Assembly: GCA_965644295.1 (NCBI GenBank)
Contig: CBFFRP010000090.1
Location: 96,833 to 160,832, forward strand
Reading direction: 5' to 3'
Length of the DNA stretch: 64,000 nt
Source of the DNA: Paraphysomonas bandaiensis
Taxonomy: Eukaryota > Chrysophyceae
Position 1 is the first letter of the stretch, and each line of letters begins with the position of its first letter. Shown here in pieces: positions 37,190-47,636 of this stretch. The translations under genes were made by a program, and so were the position numbers. The notes under the pieces are model-generated. The model was not told the origin of the DNA. It worked only from the letters and a program-made list of their open reading frames with translations, and made no database searches.

Positions 37190-37400
37190 TATATAGCTAC
37201 CTCAACTGTCATTTCATTCCAGAGGCGATGGTTCATGCGTAAAAACATCTGTCACTCCAAATGCCAAAGAGTCATACTCTTGCGCAAATCCGTCATAACA
37301 ATCTTAGCTCTACTGAACAACCTTTCAACCTTATTGGTTGTGGCATGTAAGTGCTTCATGCTGTGGTAACGAGTTTGCTGGTTAAGATGTGCTCGCTTCC
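37190..37400 (-). mobile_element. hAT transposase C-terminal domain fragment
   Basis: The minus strand reads KHLHATTNKVERLFSRAKIV, then MTDLRKSMTLWHLE, a stop, then QMFLRMNHRLWNE. This is the hAT dimerisation domain pattern. One in-frame stop (TGA) interrupts an otherwise intact segment, so this copy is younger than the one at 478-735. No terminal inverted repeats or 5' part of the transposase were found nearby. Confidence 0.75.
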
Positions 37401-37519
37401 ACTGTCTGCTACCAACAATCAATCGTCATTCTGAACTAGACTCTCACTGTCATCATCTTCTTCATCATCATCGAACAAGAATATTTTAATATGATCCTTT
37501 TCCGTCCGAGTCTCAAAGC

Positions 37520-37690
37520 GTTTGAGTGATAGAGCGAAAGTGATTGCACCTTGGTGCTTGCGGTGACGCACAAGCAGCTTTCGTGTCGTTAAACTCTAAA
37601 TAGTAGGGTATCAGAATTCAGCACAGTTTAGTTGTTTAGTTATATTGCAATACTAAATTAGTCCTATTTGTAAGCGCCTATTGCTAGTAA
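37520..37690 (+). repeat. Retroelement 3'-end repeat (copy D)
   Basis: Contains TTGCACCTTGGTGCTTGCGG then TGACGCACAAGCAGCTTTCG, followed by TAAATAGTAGGGTATCAGAA and a run to CGCCTATTGCTAGTAATAAG. The last part also appears in copy A (CGCCTATTGCTAAATAAAAA). No coding sequence is attached. Confidence 0.6.
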
Positions 37691-38230
37691 TAAGACATTC
37701 ACGACGGTGGTATTATTGCTATTTGGTGGTGGTGTCTGAAGTCAACTAGCAGTGCGTAATATACCTACGTTCCTGCCCCCTCGTTTTTAATAAACTGTAT
37801 ACTTTAATATAAGGGTATCCTCTACATACAATGTATAGCAAGCATCGTCGGAGTTCTGCCTTTGCTATACACTGTATCTCTCTGTGATGAAAACATACCA
37901 ACAGGCTTTGGACAAAATCCAATATAATATATCTTCAGACAGTTAAACTTTTTAAGATTTAGGAATGGATGGGATTCAAGAAAGTTATAATATATTCTAT
38001 TTGCCAATGGTCCATTGGGGGGCTTCAAAGGCCTTTGTGAATGCAATGGCACATTAAGGTGTCATTTTACTCTGTGAGGCCCTTCGTTGACAGACACTTT
38101 CTCGAAGTATCATATAGAACACTAAATACTCCTTCATCAATATGACTAAATAATCACAGCTCTTACACTTACACCACTACATGTACGTACGCGTCATCTA
38201 CTTATAAAAGTACCACGCGTTGGTCTATAT

Positions 38231-39316
38231 CTACAGCCCGTCCATGCTAAACATCCACGCATCCAGCCCTGCTTCCGCCACGTTTACATTTGTGCATTTC
38301 ACCACCTGCGGAGCACCATACAGAACCGATCCTTCAGGATCACACATAGATGAATTGAGGGTTAATGGCATTCGCGAGACAGGAAACATTACTCCCCGAG
38401 ATGCTGGTATTCCACCGTGTAGGTGGAGGCCAGGACGGGATAGCTTGATTGCCTCTGCCAAGTCTCGGTTCCCGCTATGAGTTGATCCATAGTCCTTGGA
38501 GTCCATCCGACCGTACGCAGGCTCATTAGAAACCAAAATATCGATATCATGAATCTCAGTGAATTTATGACGACTACGGCGCCCCATTGGCAGAAACGAA
38601 CGCTTGCGAGTACATTTTCGCCATGGACAACCATGGATTCTAAGACCCAATATTGAAACAGTTGTATCGCATAAGACATGAGTAGCGTGGGGAAGTAGTT
38701 TCACCATTTGATTCCAGTCGTCGCAATACTTGCTAGCTTCGTTCTCACCCAGAACAATCACACGATAATGGTAAATGTCCGATACAGATTGCAGCCATTT
38801 GTCAAACTGTAAAAACTCTTCATACTTTCCATTTTTTGTGAAGTTTCCAGAATGAATAAGAATATTACCACGAGGCAGTAGCTCACGACGATATCCTTCC
38901 ACAGACAGAAAGCTATAGGTATCCGCCATGTGCACAATCCTCACAGGAAGATTTCTCATTGAGAAATTATTTATATCCAGCACAATCTTCTTATCACACT
39001 CACTCTCTACTTCTATATGTTTTAAAGATGAACTGCGGAATGCTTTAGCGATATCATGATGCTCAGCATCTGATCGATGAATACGGATGTCGTCTGTTGT
39101 ATGTTCGCCATTCATATGATGACTGTTATCTATATCTTGTCGCACTCTATTAGCTCGTAGAGCATCTCTAACATCATATGCATCACTATAGGACTTAAAC
39201 ACACGTATGAGATCATGATTCACACCGTCTGATCTGCTCACTGATATTGTTGGACCTGCAGATGATTTAGATGTGGCTAATTTAGGGGCAGAATTACGTT
39301 TCGTTATAGTTGACAT
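38231..39316 (-). CDS. MPPED-like metallophosphoesterase with degenerate active site, 361 aa
   Basis: Single exon. Residues ~1-115 are a Ser/Asn/Arg-rich extension. Residues ~125-350 follow the fold order of the MPPED1/2 (UPF0046) calcineurin-like family: VRIVHMADTYSFL, GNILIHSGNFTKNGKYEEF, YRVIVLGENEAS, LGLRIHGCPW, IDILVSNEPAYG and LHLHGGIP. The family's metal ligands are largely changed: D-x-H reads D132-T-Y134; the Asp of G-D is Asn158; GNH(E/D) reads G-E-N-E (190-193); the H of the TH-GPP motif is N264; and the GG(I)H histidine is P304. Catalysis by the usual two-metal mechanism looks unlikely, so this may be a pseudoenzyme. The frame is intact, so it is not simply a broken gene. Head to head with the DNAJB13-like gene. 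Confidence 0.75.
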   Translation of the reverse strand: MSTITKRNSAPKLATSKSSAGPTISVSRSDGVNHDLIRVFKSYSDAYDVRDALRANRVRQDIDNSHHMNGEHTTDDIRIHRSDAEHHDIAKAFRSSSLKHIEVESECDKKIVLDINNFSMRNLPVRIVHMADTYSFLSVEGYRRELLPRGNILIHSGNFTKNGKYEEFLQFDKWLQSVSDIYHYRVIVLGENEASKYCDDWNQMVKLLPHATHVLCDTTVSILGLRIHGCPWRKCTRKRSFLPMGRRSRHKFTEIHDIDILVSNEPAYGRMDSKDYGSTHSGNRDLAEAIKLSRPGLHLHGGIPASRGVMFPVSRMPLTLNSSMCDPEGSVLYGAPQVVKCTNVNVAEAGLDAWMFSMDGL

Positions 39317-39847
39317 GTTCGAGTGATGGAGAGATTAAAGGGGTGTGTGTATGGGGGTCTTACTATGCTTGACTTGATATGTGTGGATTGACTGAGATGG
39401 TATGGCGTGGTGTGGTAGGGTGTGGTATGGTTACAAGGGTATGTCTTTGTAGGTTGAATTTGAGGTTGAGGGATAGCGAAGTTGATTGCAAAGTTCCTCA
39501 TATTTTTTTTTTTATCATCGTACGTATTTTTTACTCCATCTGTTAGGAGGATCCAGCCCACCACACCTCCACCTCCACCTCCACCTCCATCTGCTGTAAA
39601 CACATGCTTCAATTATTGGCCACCATCAGCATTTTTTTGTCTACACATCTTGGACAACAACATCCCGTAGCCCGTTAAAATATGAAGCGGGCTTCTATTC
39701 CGGCCACAGGTGGGTTCTATTTTTTTTTGACGGTTGCACAGGCAGAGAGGAGGATACATGCAAGTGTTACATTAACATCACAGCAACGTCTCATTGCAAC
39801 ATATATCAACTATCTGGAGGTCTGATATATCTAATAGTATTTGAAAC
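39317..39847. promoter_or_regulatory. Shared upstream region
   Basis: 531 bases between divergent starts. Contains GTGGTATGG-type repeats at about 39395-39430 and a (CTCCAC)n run at about 39566-39592. Unlike the other divergent spacers it lacks an obvious TACTGCTGTA motif. Confidence 0.4.
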
Positions 39848-41028
39848 ATGGCGAATGACAATATTGCACCCGATTATTACGATATCCTTCAGGTACCCAA
39901 AGTTAGCACCGATGCTGAGATCAAGAAAGCGTAAGTGAATCTCTTATTATCATATATGTAAGTTTACAATTGAACCAGATATCGCAAGTTAGCAATGAAA
40001 TGGCACCCCGATAAAAATCCAGATATTCCTGTTAGTGTGCCATAATTTACATGTTCTTTTCAGTTAATTCTGTGATGGCCTTCAGGAGGAAGCTGCCAAA
40101 AAATTTCAAGAAATAGGAGAAGCATATGATGTCTTGAGTGATCCTGAGAAACGTGCTATCTACGACCAATACGGCTATGAAGCGCTTCGTGATGGAATTC
40201 CCGATCCAGCTGGAGGTAAAGGAATATAAATTTTAGAATGAAGATAACTCTCGCCTTCAGGAAGTCGTCCTGGATACAGTTATAGAGGGAATGCTCAGGA
40301 GATATTCGAGAACTTTTTTGGAACTTCTAACCCATTTGCCACATTTGGCTTTGGTGCTGCGTCCATGCCTTTTGCTTCCAGATTAAACAAGCCTGGTCCT
40401 AAAATATCCCAGCCAGAAATTCGCAAAGTATTCTGTACTCTCACGGAGCTGTATAATGGCTGCACAAAAACATTCAGTGTGAAGCGTAAGCGTTTTAATG
40501 CTGAGAAGGAACTAGTAGACAGCACAAAAATATTAACGATTAATATTAAGGCCGGATGGAAGGCGGGCACAAAGATCACTTTTCCAGCTGAGGGAGACGA
40601 GAGTTTAGAAGCCACGACGCCTGATATTGTATTTGTTATACATGAAAAGCCAGATCCTAAAGTCGGCTATGTACGGGATGGTAACCACCTCATATATACC
40701 TATCAGATAAGCTTGGCCGATGCGCTGTCTGACTGCTCTCTGCAAGTACCTACTCTTGATAATCGCCTCCTCTCGTTTGCTTGTCCAGAAGTTGTGTCAC
40801 CGTACTATGAAAAGAGGATCCAAGGTCAGTATGTGTTTTGTTTTGGACTATATAATTTCTTACGAACCTCTTTGCTCATATTCAGGCGAAGGAATGCCTA
40901 TATCAAAGAGCCCAGGACAAAAAGGCGACTTAATTATACGATTTCACGTGAAATTCCCGAAGTATTTGAATGGCACGAAGAAGTTGAAAATACGTGAATT
41001 ACTGGCTGGGGAGGAATTACAAGAATAA
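39848..41028 (+). CDS. DNAJB13: DNAJB13-like type II J-protein, 323 aa
   Basis: Exons: 39848-39930, 39979-40030, 40086-40215, 40261-40824 and 40886-41028. The J domain occupies residues ~8-75 ([20 protein letters not shown], then [13 protein letters not shown] with the HPD tripeptide intact, then [17 protein letters not shown]). There is no Gly/Phe-rich or zinc-finger region of DNAJA type. The linker DGIPDPAGG, then [20 protein letters not shown] resembles DNAJB13 (radial-spoke protein 16) more than DNAJB1. The two C-terminal substrate-binding domains follow ([59 protein letters not shown]). DNAJB13 sits in the radial spokes of motile flagella. Assignment to DNAJB13 rather than another DNAJB needs phylogeny. 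Confidence 0.85.
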
Positions 41029-41941
41029 ACAGTGACATTACCGATTGGTGTCATATTGTGATCCAGTGTTCAGTGTTGATATAGTTACTAAAGTTGTCAT
41101 TTAGTAGTTGTAATCGTATATTGCGATATTGGGTGAAGCATGTTCTGTAATCCCGCCGCGCGTTGTTCTGACAACGAATTCGAGTTTACTGTCACTAAGT
41201 ACTTTATTTTACGTTAGTCGTGATGTTTCCATCTCTGTAACGAATGAAACTATAAAATATGTTCGAATCTTTAATCAGCTATTTGTCACAGAGAAGTCCG
41301 TCCTGTTGTAGAAAAGAGAAAAGTAGAAATATATAATTGTTTTCACGATATTACAGAGAGTAGTGTGCCTATTCCCTATGCCTATGTACTTCAACCAATT
41401 TGAACAAACACTTATAGACCGCAAAGACTGCGCAACAGGTCATCGATCATGGACCGTCTGGTCATGACGAGAATAAGGACGACAGTGACGACGAGTACTA
41501 GTTGCTGCATTATTGTTATTGGGTTTTCTTCTTTATATATAGTACCCTCTACTGCCGATTGAGCTCATTTCTTCTTCTTAGCGCCCAACATATATCAATA
41601 TATTGCAGCATATTTAATAATTATTATTGGTCTTTAAAATATTATTTCTTTTTGTTGGCAATATACAATATATTGTTGTCGCCCCTTGAGTTGTGCGTTG
41701 TGCTATAGTGCTTGCAAAATTTTTGTAGCAACAAGCATGCTGAACTACTTTGCATTTGTATTAGTTTAACAGAGAGGTGTTATAAATCTTTACCCAAATC
41801 ACAATACATTACGTAAAATGCTACAAAAGTTGGTAGCAAGTTGGAAGTTCTGTAATACTACTGACTTTCTTGCTTCGACTCAGCTATGCAACATATGTTT
41901 CAACGAGCAGAGAAGTAAAATATAATACTGTGTACAGTTTA
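41029..41941. other. Tail-to-tail spacer, AT-rich
   Basis: 913 bases between the stops of the J-protein gene (+) and VPS29 (-). A short frame with Asp codons near 41430-41500 (DHDENKDDSDDEY) resembles an exon end but has no partner. No repeat or RNA gene recognised. Confidence 0.5.
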
Positions 41942-42631
41942 CTACTTCTTTGAAGACAACGTCAAGCTTTCACTCTTGGAGACATCAACCTGATCACCGT
42001 GGAGCTCGTAAACATAGGTCACGAATTTGGATCCTTGGATAGACAGTAATATAAAACTTGGTGTAACGTCCGTAGTAAGAGTGCTGCATAAATAGTACAC
42101 AATAAAAACGATATCGACGTTCATTATAATAACCACCTGTATGCTCCAGTAATGCTGCCAGGGTTAATGAACCATTTGCCTTCATACTCGTTAACCTCAC
42201 TGCGGTGAGTACTACCACTGATCAAAATATCCACATCTAGCTGTCGTTGAATCATAGCAAGGCTGTGTGTATCTCCCCATGGAACAATTTGGTGTCCATG
42301 AATTAATCCAATTTTGAACTGTCCGATCTGTATAACTTTAGAGTCAGGAAAAGTTGTGTCATCATCAAATTCGCCTCTAACTACGTGCACATTCGGCGCA
42401 AGACTAAATATAAGAAACTAGATAAGACATTCAATATGAGATACAAAATTGAGCATGATACCCTTTCAATTCGTCATATTGCTCTTTTGAAACGAGATTT
42501 CCTGTGCATAAAACATGTTGCATTTTATTAGGGACTAACATGCGCTGAAACTTCTCAGGAATACTGGTAGCCCTATGGGGGATATGAAAATCCCCCAATA
42601 CTAACACAAGTTCACCAAAATCGTTTGACAT
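41942..42631 (-). CDS. VPS29: VPS29 retromer subunit, 192 aa
   Basis: Exons on the minus strand: 42631-42462, 42403-42137 and 42083-41942. The product tracks VPS29 from end to end: [96 protein letters not shown] and [23 protein letters not shown]29 has a metallophosphoesterase fold but serves as a scaffold that binds VPS35 in the retromer, which recycles cargo from endosomes. The usual GHTH motif reads GSTH here. Two introns of 58 and 53 bases. Head to head with the RGG/W2 gene. Confidence 0.96.
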
Positions 42632-43064
42632 TGTATTGTGTGATCGATATGAGTGTTGTTGTTGATGATACTTCCACTGAGTAGGATGATATGCATGGAA
42701 GATCACAGCAGGAGAGGCATGCAACAGACAGACGCTGTATACAATGCGGTATACACGAATATGTATAGAGGACTCTCAGTATGTATATGGGAGTATGTTG
42801 TGGTGTACTACTCGTACAATATCATCGTACATCATCACTGTACATATGTACATATCATAGTATATTGTCTACACATGCCACATACTGCTGTACTCACTGA
42901 CATATGATTCAGTGGTATATTTTCAGTTTTTCAGTTTCCCTCAAAGATCCTCGTCCAACCACCATCCATTTCCATTGTTTGGCACAGTTGTGGACTATAT
43001 ATGCAGATATACATCACTGCATCGCTATATATCATATTGGGTAAACTAAATCACCTGCAATACA
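42632..43064. promoter_or_regulatory. Shared upstream region of VPS29 and RGG/W2 genes
   Basis: 433 bases with GTATACACGAATATGTATAG, ACATATGTACATATCATAG and CATACTGCTGTACTCA (about 42880-42895), the same motif as in other divergent spacers. Frames here are low-complexity shadows. Confidence 0.5.
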
Positions 43065-44693
43065 ATGTCACACAAAGTAAAAGGACAAAAGGTCGATCTG
43101 GCATCATTGTATAGTGGTCCAGGAGTGGAATCGAGCCTTCCATCTGCTCCTGACCCCAATAGAGAGTGAGTTAATTCATATCTTTAGTAGCTGTACTTTA
43201 CTTGCTATATCTGTGTGGTATATAGACCTTATGACCGAAGAAGGGGAAGAGGAGGTGGTAGAGGTGGGGGAGGATTTGACCGTGAGCGTGGCGGTGGGAG
43301 ATTTGAGAGGGGTGGAGAAAGAGGAGGTTTTGGTGGAGGGGGATATGATGAACGTCGCTCTGATGATGATGCTGGACCTTGGCGTAGAGCTGGTCCACCT
43401 GATCGATCGTACAGAGATAGTGGAAGTAGAGGTGGCTATGGAGGAAGGGATAGAGATTTTGGAGACAGAGACGGGTTTGGTGGAGGTTTCCGTGGTGGAA
43501 GAGACAGAGGCTATGGTGACCGCCAGGATTCTTATTCACCTGCTGGCGAACGTCCAAAGCTTAATCTTGCACCACGTACTCTTCCTGTTGACCAGTCATC
43601 TGCACCTGCGGTTAATGATGTGACTGAGCGTATGGGGAATATGGACACGGGTTCAGCCTCTTCTGCTCCTGCTGATAAGTGGGAGACAGTTTTTAAGAAA
43701 CCGTCAAGGTTTGGTGGGGATGCCCCACAAGACTCTCGCTTTGGCGATCGTGGTGGCCGGTCATTTGGTGATCGCCGTGGTGGGGGCTTTGGCGACCGTG
43801 ACCGCTCAAGGGATTACGGAGGCAGAGATTTTGGTAGCCGTTATGACTCTGGTGGACGCAGCGCTTATGCCTCAACAAACAGATACGACACCGAGCCCGA
43901 GCCTATTGATGACCCAAGATTTGCGGGCAAGTTTGGTGGTTCCGCCTCTCGAGGGGCTCCTCAGGAAACACAGTCTGCACGTCCTGCCGTCCCTGATGCC
44001 GCTTTAGCTGCGATCCCCATCGTAGAGAAGTCTAATAAAAAAGATACTAAGGCTGCTGAGGAACGCAAAGCTGCTGCTGAAGCAAAGGCTGCTAAAGCTG
44101 CTGCTAAGGCAGAGGCAGAAAGACTCGAAGCTGAAAGGAAGCTGGCTGAGAAGGAGGCAGAGAAGGCAGCCATCGCTAAGCAGAGATCCATCGCTGCTAC
44201 TCTAGTTAAAGGGGGTAAAAAGGGTGATTCGCTGACAAATGATATTTCGGAACTTTCCGAGAAACCGTCTGGTGCTGCCCTTGTTGCGGAGATTCTCAGT
44301 TCACTCTCCGTTCCCACTGATGTTGCATGGTGTACCCCTGATGAGTATGGGAGTGCTCTTTCATCTCTGCTGCAGGACAACACGAAGGGACAGATGATGG
44401 CCATTTACGAGCTCCAGCAGTACTGTCAGAAGATTAGCTTTCCAAAGATCGATACGAAATCTGGCAAGCGTGCATATTTCGAGGTTATATTTCAATTGTT
44501 TTATCAGTTCGACATCGTTGATAATACTGGATTCCAAGCATGGTTCGATGACGAAATGTTTGACGAGCTCCCAGGACGAACTGATGCTTTAGTTCAGGCA
44601 ACGGAGTTCATGAATTGGCTAAATGAGGAAGAGTTAGAAGAAGAGGATGAGGATGAGGAAATTGAAGGGCTTGAGCCAGCACCTAGAAATTAG
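43065..44693 (+). CDS. RGG-rich protein with C-terminal W2 (eIF4G/eIF5-type) domain, 522 aa
   Basis: Two exons, 43065-43165 and 43226-44693. A short N-terminus (MSHKVKGQKVDLASLYSGPG) is followed by ~100 residues of RGG/FGG/DRY repeats, a likely RNA-binding and methylation-prone region. DKWETVFKKPSRFGGD (~185) is reminiscent of eIF4B- or eIF4G-interacting repeats. A second RGG/GDR stretch and an alanine/lysine/glutamate-rich helix (~300-350) lead to a W2 domain at ~390-510: AIYELQQYCQKISFPK, AYFEVIFQLFYQFDIVDNTG, FQAWFDDEM and an acidic end NEEELEEEDEDEE. W2 domains end eIF4G, eIF5, eIF2B-epsilon and BZW proteins. No MIF4G or MA3 domain is present. Probably a translation-initiation or mRNP factor, by inference. 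Confidence 0.85.
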
Positions 44694-45571
44694 GTGATAT
44701 ACCAAATAGTCCTAGTTTCGTCTAAATACTTTTGTTAGACTCTAGATTAATACCAGTTCTGTTAGTGTCAATTAATTTCATCATATTTGCTCATTTTGGT
44801 AGCTCTCATATACGGTATTGCACTGAACACTTCATTTGAGTATGAGTTATTGATATCTCTCTTTCATTTGGGGCTATTGTATGAGAATTGCTACTTGGTA
44901 ATATATCTGGCATTTTCGTATCTCTAGGTATGATGTGGTGTGTTTTTTCCATGTATATGATGTGGAAATATACATCATTTTATAATAAGCTGCAATTATA
45001 TTATAGATTTTCGCTTTCGTGCATGAATATCCAGTATTTTGTTAATGCTTGTAATTGTTGGAAGGTTGCAATCATACTCTGCTTAATTCTGGCATTTCAA
45101 TTAACCCCGTTAACATTCCTCTATAGTCATGTATATGTATATAGAGTACCATTGCATCATATGAGGAATTGATCTTTGTAATAGTAAAGCAATGTTGTGA
45201 TGATTAGAATGTAAGTGATAACACAGTAAATTGAGAAATATGGATAACTGAATAACAATATGAAACAACTACATAGCTATCATGCACAATGAAATAGATA
45301 GAAATGTAACTGATAATGACGATCATTATGATGACGGTCAAGTATCTTCAACAGATACTCTCTCTAATTCAGTTCATGATATATTTCATTGAACATTATA
45401 ACTCACAGATACTATCTTATATTAAGCTGAATCCTAATATCCTAAAATGAAGCGGTATTTTCATAAACTATCGCTCTCACTACACAAAAATGCCTATTAC
45501 ATCATAGGAATGTACAATAGCAATAAACATGTTTAATTCAGAACGTTTTTAATGTAGTCATGAAGTTAATA
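44694..45571. other. Tail-to-tail spacer with an inverted dispersed repeat
   Basis: 878 AT-rich bases between the RGG/W2 stop (+) and the DsbA-fold gene stop (-). 45281-45438 is the inverted partner of 63731-63892. No gene is supported. Confidence 0.6.
45281..45438 (+). repeat. Dispersed repeat, inverted relative to 63731-63892
   Basis: From TCATGCACAATGAAATAGAT to TTAAGCTGAATCCTAATATC the sequence matches the reverse complement of 63731-63892 with scattered differences (for example AGTATCTTCAACAGATACTC versus CGTATCTTCGACAGATACTC). Both copies lie in 3' spacers. AGTATC...GATACT gives a small internal palindrome. No coding sense; possibly a non-autonomous transposon. Confidence 0.8.
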
Positions 45572-47142
45572 TTAGGCGTGGTGTTCCAAAATTGCTTGGT
45601 ATATACGATCGCTTTCTACACATTTCCCGCAGGATTCCGTTTCGAGAACTTTTTCAATCACCCATAGCTTGTCTTGGCCGAAGACAACGACATCCTTGTA
45701 CTTCAGACATGGCACCCCCCACAGACCTCGAGAAACTAAGAATTCTTTATGTGGACTAGTAATATGTTGCCACCGTATAAACTTTTGCTCTATTGTTTCA
45801 CTGGATATCAAATCACGTGCCTCATTCCATGCCGTAAGCGGTAATCCGGAATCGTATATCATCTTTCGCAGGCCATAATCTGTACCCGCACTCAAACCGT
45901 AGCCCCACTGGTAAACACCATACACCTCAATAAACTCATCGGCACGATCATATTTCTGTGCTATACTGAAGGCATCCATAGCTCTAAGGAATGGGGCTTT
46001 ATCTGGATGCACTAAGCCATTAACAAGTTAGGGAACGCGATATATGTTCATCTATTGATGAATCGATATATCAAAAACTTACATGGATCTACAAGTCTTC
46101 CAAAAGATATCTCCCATAATTTTGCTTCTCGAGCAGCATCTTGGGCGATATACATTTCCTTCTCTCTGGACACTTTCAGGCCCCTTGTAACCATTGGTAG
46201 CACTGGGTTTACAATGACTTCCGTTCCGTATTTCTGACACACTCTAAGAAGACGCTTCAATACTAACTGTGAATACGGTGAACGAAAGCTATAGAACATC
46301 TCTACGGCGGGAAGGTTAGTGGGCAACAATACTGGATCAGAGATCATGTCATAATTACACTTCTCCGTATAATTAAATCCTGCTCGACGGATATCAGCAT
46401 TCGTTGATTCCCATTCTTGATCAAAAAGAAGATCTGTATCATCAGAGTTATGAATGCAGTTACTGAAGTCACATCGAAGACGTCGTTCAAGATGATGTAA
46501 CCGACTAGGTGGATACCACTCCCCCTGGAATTCAACTGCTCCAGGATTATAGTACCCCAACTTTTTCATCAAAGCAAGATTATTCGACAGAGATATCGCG
46601 ATTTCATCACTCCACATATTTTCATCAATATCATTACAACTTAATGTCATGTCTTCATCTGGACTCCATAGTGCTTTAAGGTGTCGATATGTACCTTCCA
46701 GAGGGCTGGAACTGGAAGATTCTCCAAACATCTTTCTGGTCACAGCCTTTAACTCAGTTTTAGTACATTGGGATATGTTGCATCGAGGCTGAAGTAGAGA
46801 GTATTTTACTGCAAATAATCCTGCATTTCGGTTTACCCAGTTATATTTAGTATCTATTGATGTGGACCATCCATTCACAGCGATATCCAACACTTTAACT
46901 GATATGTTAGTGTTATAAACACTCTTTAGTTTAAGTAAACACTGAAGTAATACAAACGAATCAGCATCATCTGCAGCTACAAATACATTGAGAGTAATCG
47001 GCTCTTGTCGTACAAAGGAGCTGATTCTTAATAAGTGACGACGCAGTTGTATGAAGGAGTTACTGAGCAGTAACTGGACCACTCGGGGCTTGATCAGGTC
47101 ACGATATATGGAGCCGTGTGGTTTTAGTCGAGAATGAAGCAT
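45572..47142 (-). CDS. Tandem DsbA/GST-kappa-fold protein, 499 aa
   Basis: Exon 1 is 47142-46083 and exon 2 is 46011-45572, joined through a codon split TTG. The C-terminal part (~305-495) matches the 2-hydroxychromene-2-carboxylate isomerase / kappa-GST family: VEMFYSFRSPYSQLVLKRLL, VNPVLPMVTRGLKVSREKEM, FSIAQKYDRADEFIEVYGVY, SRGLWGVPCLKY and VVFGQDKLWVIEKVL. The N-terminal part (~45-220) begins with a similar strand-helix (ITLNVFVAADDADSFVLLQC) and may be a second, diverged copy. Members are glutathione-dependent isomerases or transferases, usually mitochondrial or peroxisomal. The basic N-terminus (MLHSRLKPHGSIYRDLIKPR) could be a targeting sequence. Function of the pair is unknown. Head to head with threonine aldolase. 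Confidence 0.75.
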
Positions 47143-47636
47143 CTAGAGAGAATGATTGATCCTTATATATCCTCGTATATACGGCATATGATGGAGTTAA
47201 GGTGAATGATCTGATGTCATGACTGTGTATATACACGAGACAATGTACCACACTCTCCATATACATACATACCACTGTACATACTGCTGTACATACACGC
47301 ACTACACTATGAGTGTAGCTATGTAGGGACTTCAACATACAGAGTCAACCAGTAAGATGCCGAGATTTTATGATTATAGGTGTTTTTAATAGTTTATTTA
47401 ACATCTTATCTAGATATCCAGATATCTAGATATAATTCCTCACTTCACTACAAAAAATGGAATATTTCCTGCTTTAAATCTAAGTAAACACTCTGATAGT
47501 CGTGTATCTGCTGCACTCGCTCCATGACAAAAAAATCATGGATGTAGCTACAATACTTCGTGTGATTGCTGCTACATACACATACATGCGCATATGACAT
47601 CCATCGCATATACTAATAAGGGTCCATCTTATTCCT
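47143..47636. promoter_or_regulatory. Shared upstream region of DsbA-fold and aldolase genes
   Basis: 494 bases with CATATACATACATACCACTG and GTACATACTGCTGTACATAC (about 47278-47297), again the TACTGCTGTA motif in ACATAC context, plus a palindromic TATCTAGATATC...GATATCTAGATATA stretch at about 47407-47430. Confidence 0.5.

Larger units (their letters stand above)
36309..38230. other. 1.9 kb spacer with transposon debris
   Basis: Between the stop codons of NUP160 (+) and the phosphoesterase-like gene (-). Contains a TGTTCTG triplet repeat near 36835, a dispersed repeat at 36935-37095, an inverted hAT fragment at 37190-37400 and retroelement core copy D at 37520-37690. 36309-36800 and 37700-38230 show nothing recognisable. 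Confidence 0.6.

Noticed and set aside
43114-43623. Plus-strand 169-residue frame of Glu/Val repeats over the RGG region
   Set aside because: Alternative frame of GGN-rich repeat DNA; the RGG frame continues into a conserved W2 domain.
44888-45172. Plus-strand 94-residue hydrophobic frame in the spacer after the RGG/W2 gene
   Set aside because: Composition is that of AT-rich DNA (Tyr, Ile, Cys, Leu) and nothing else supports a gene.
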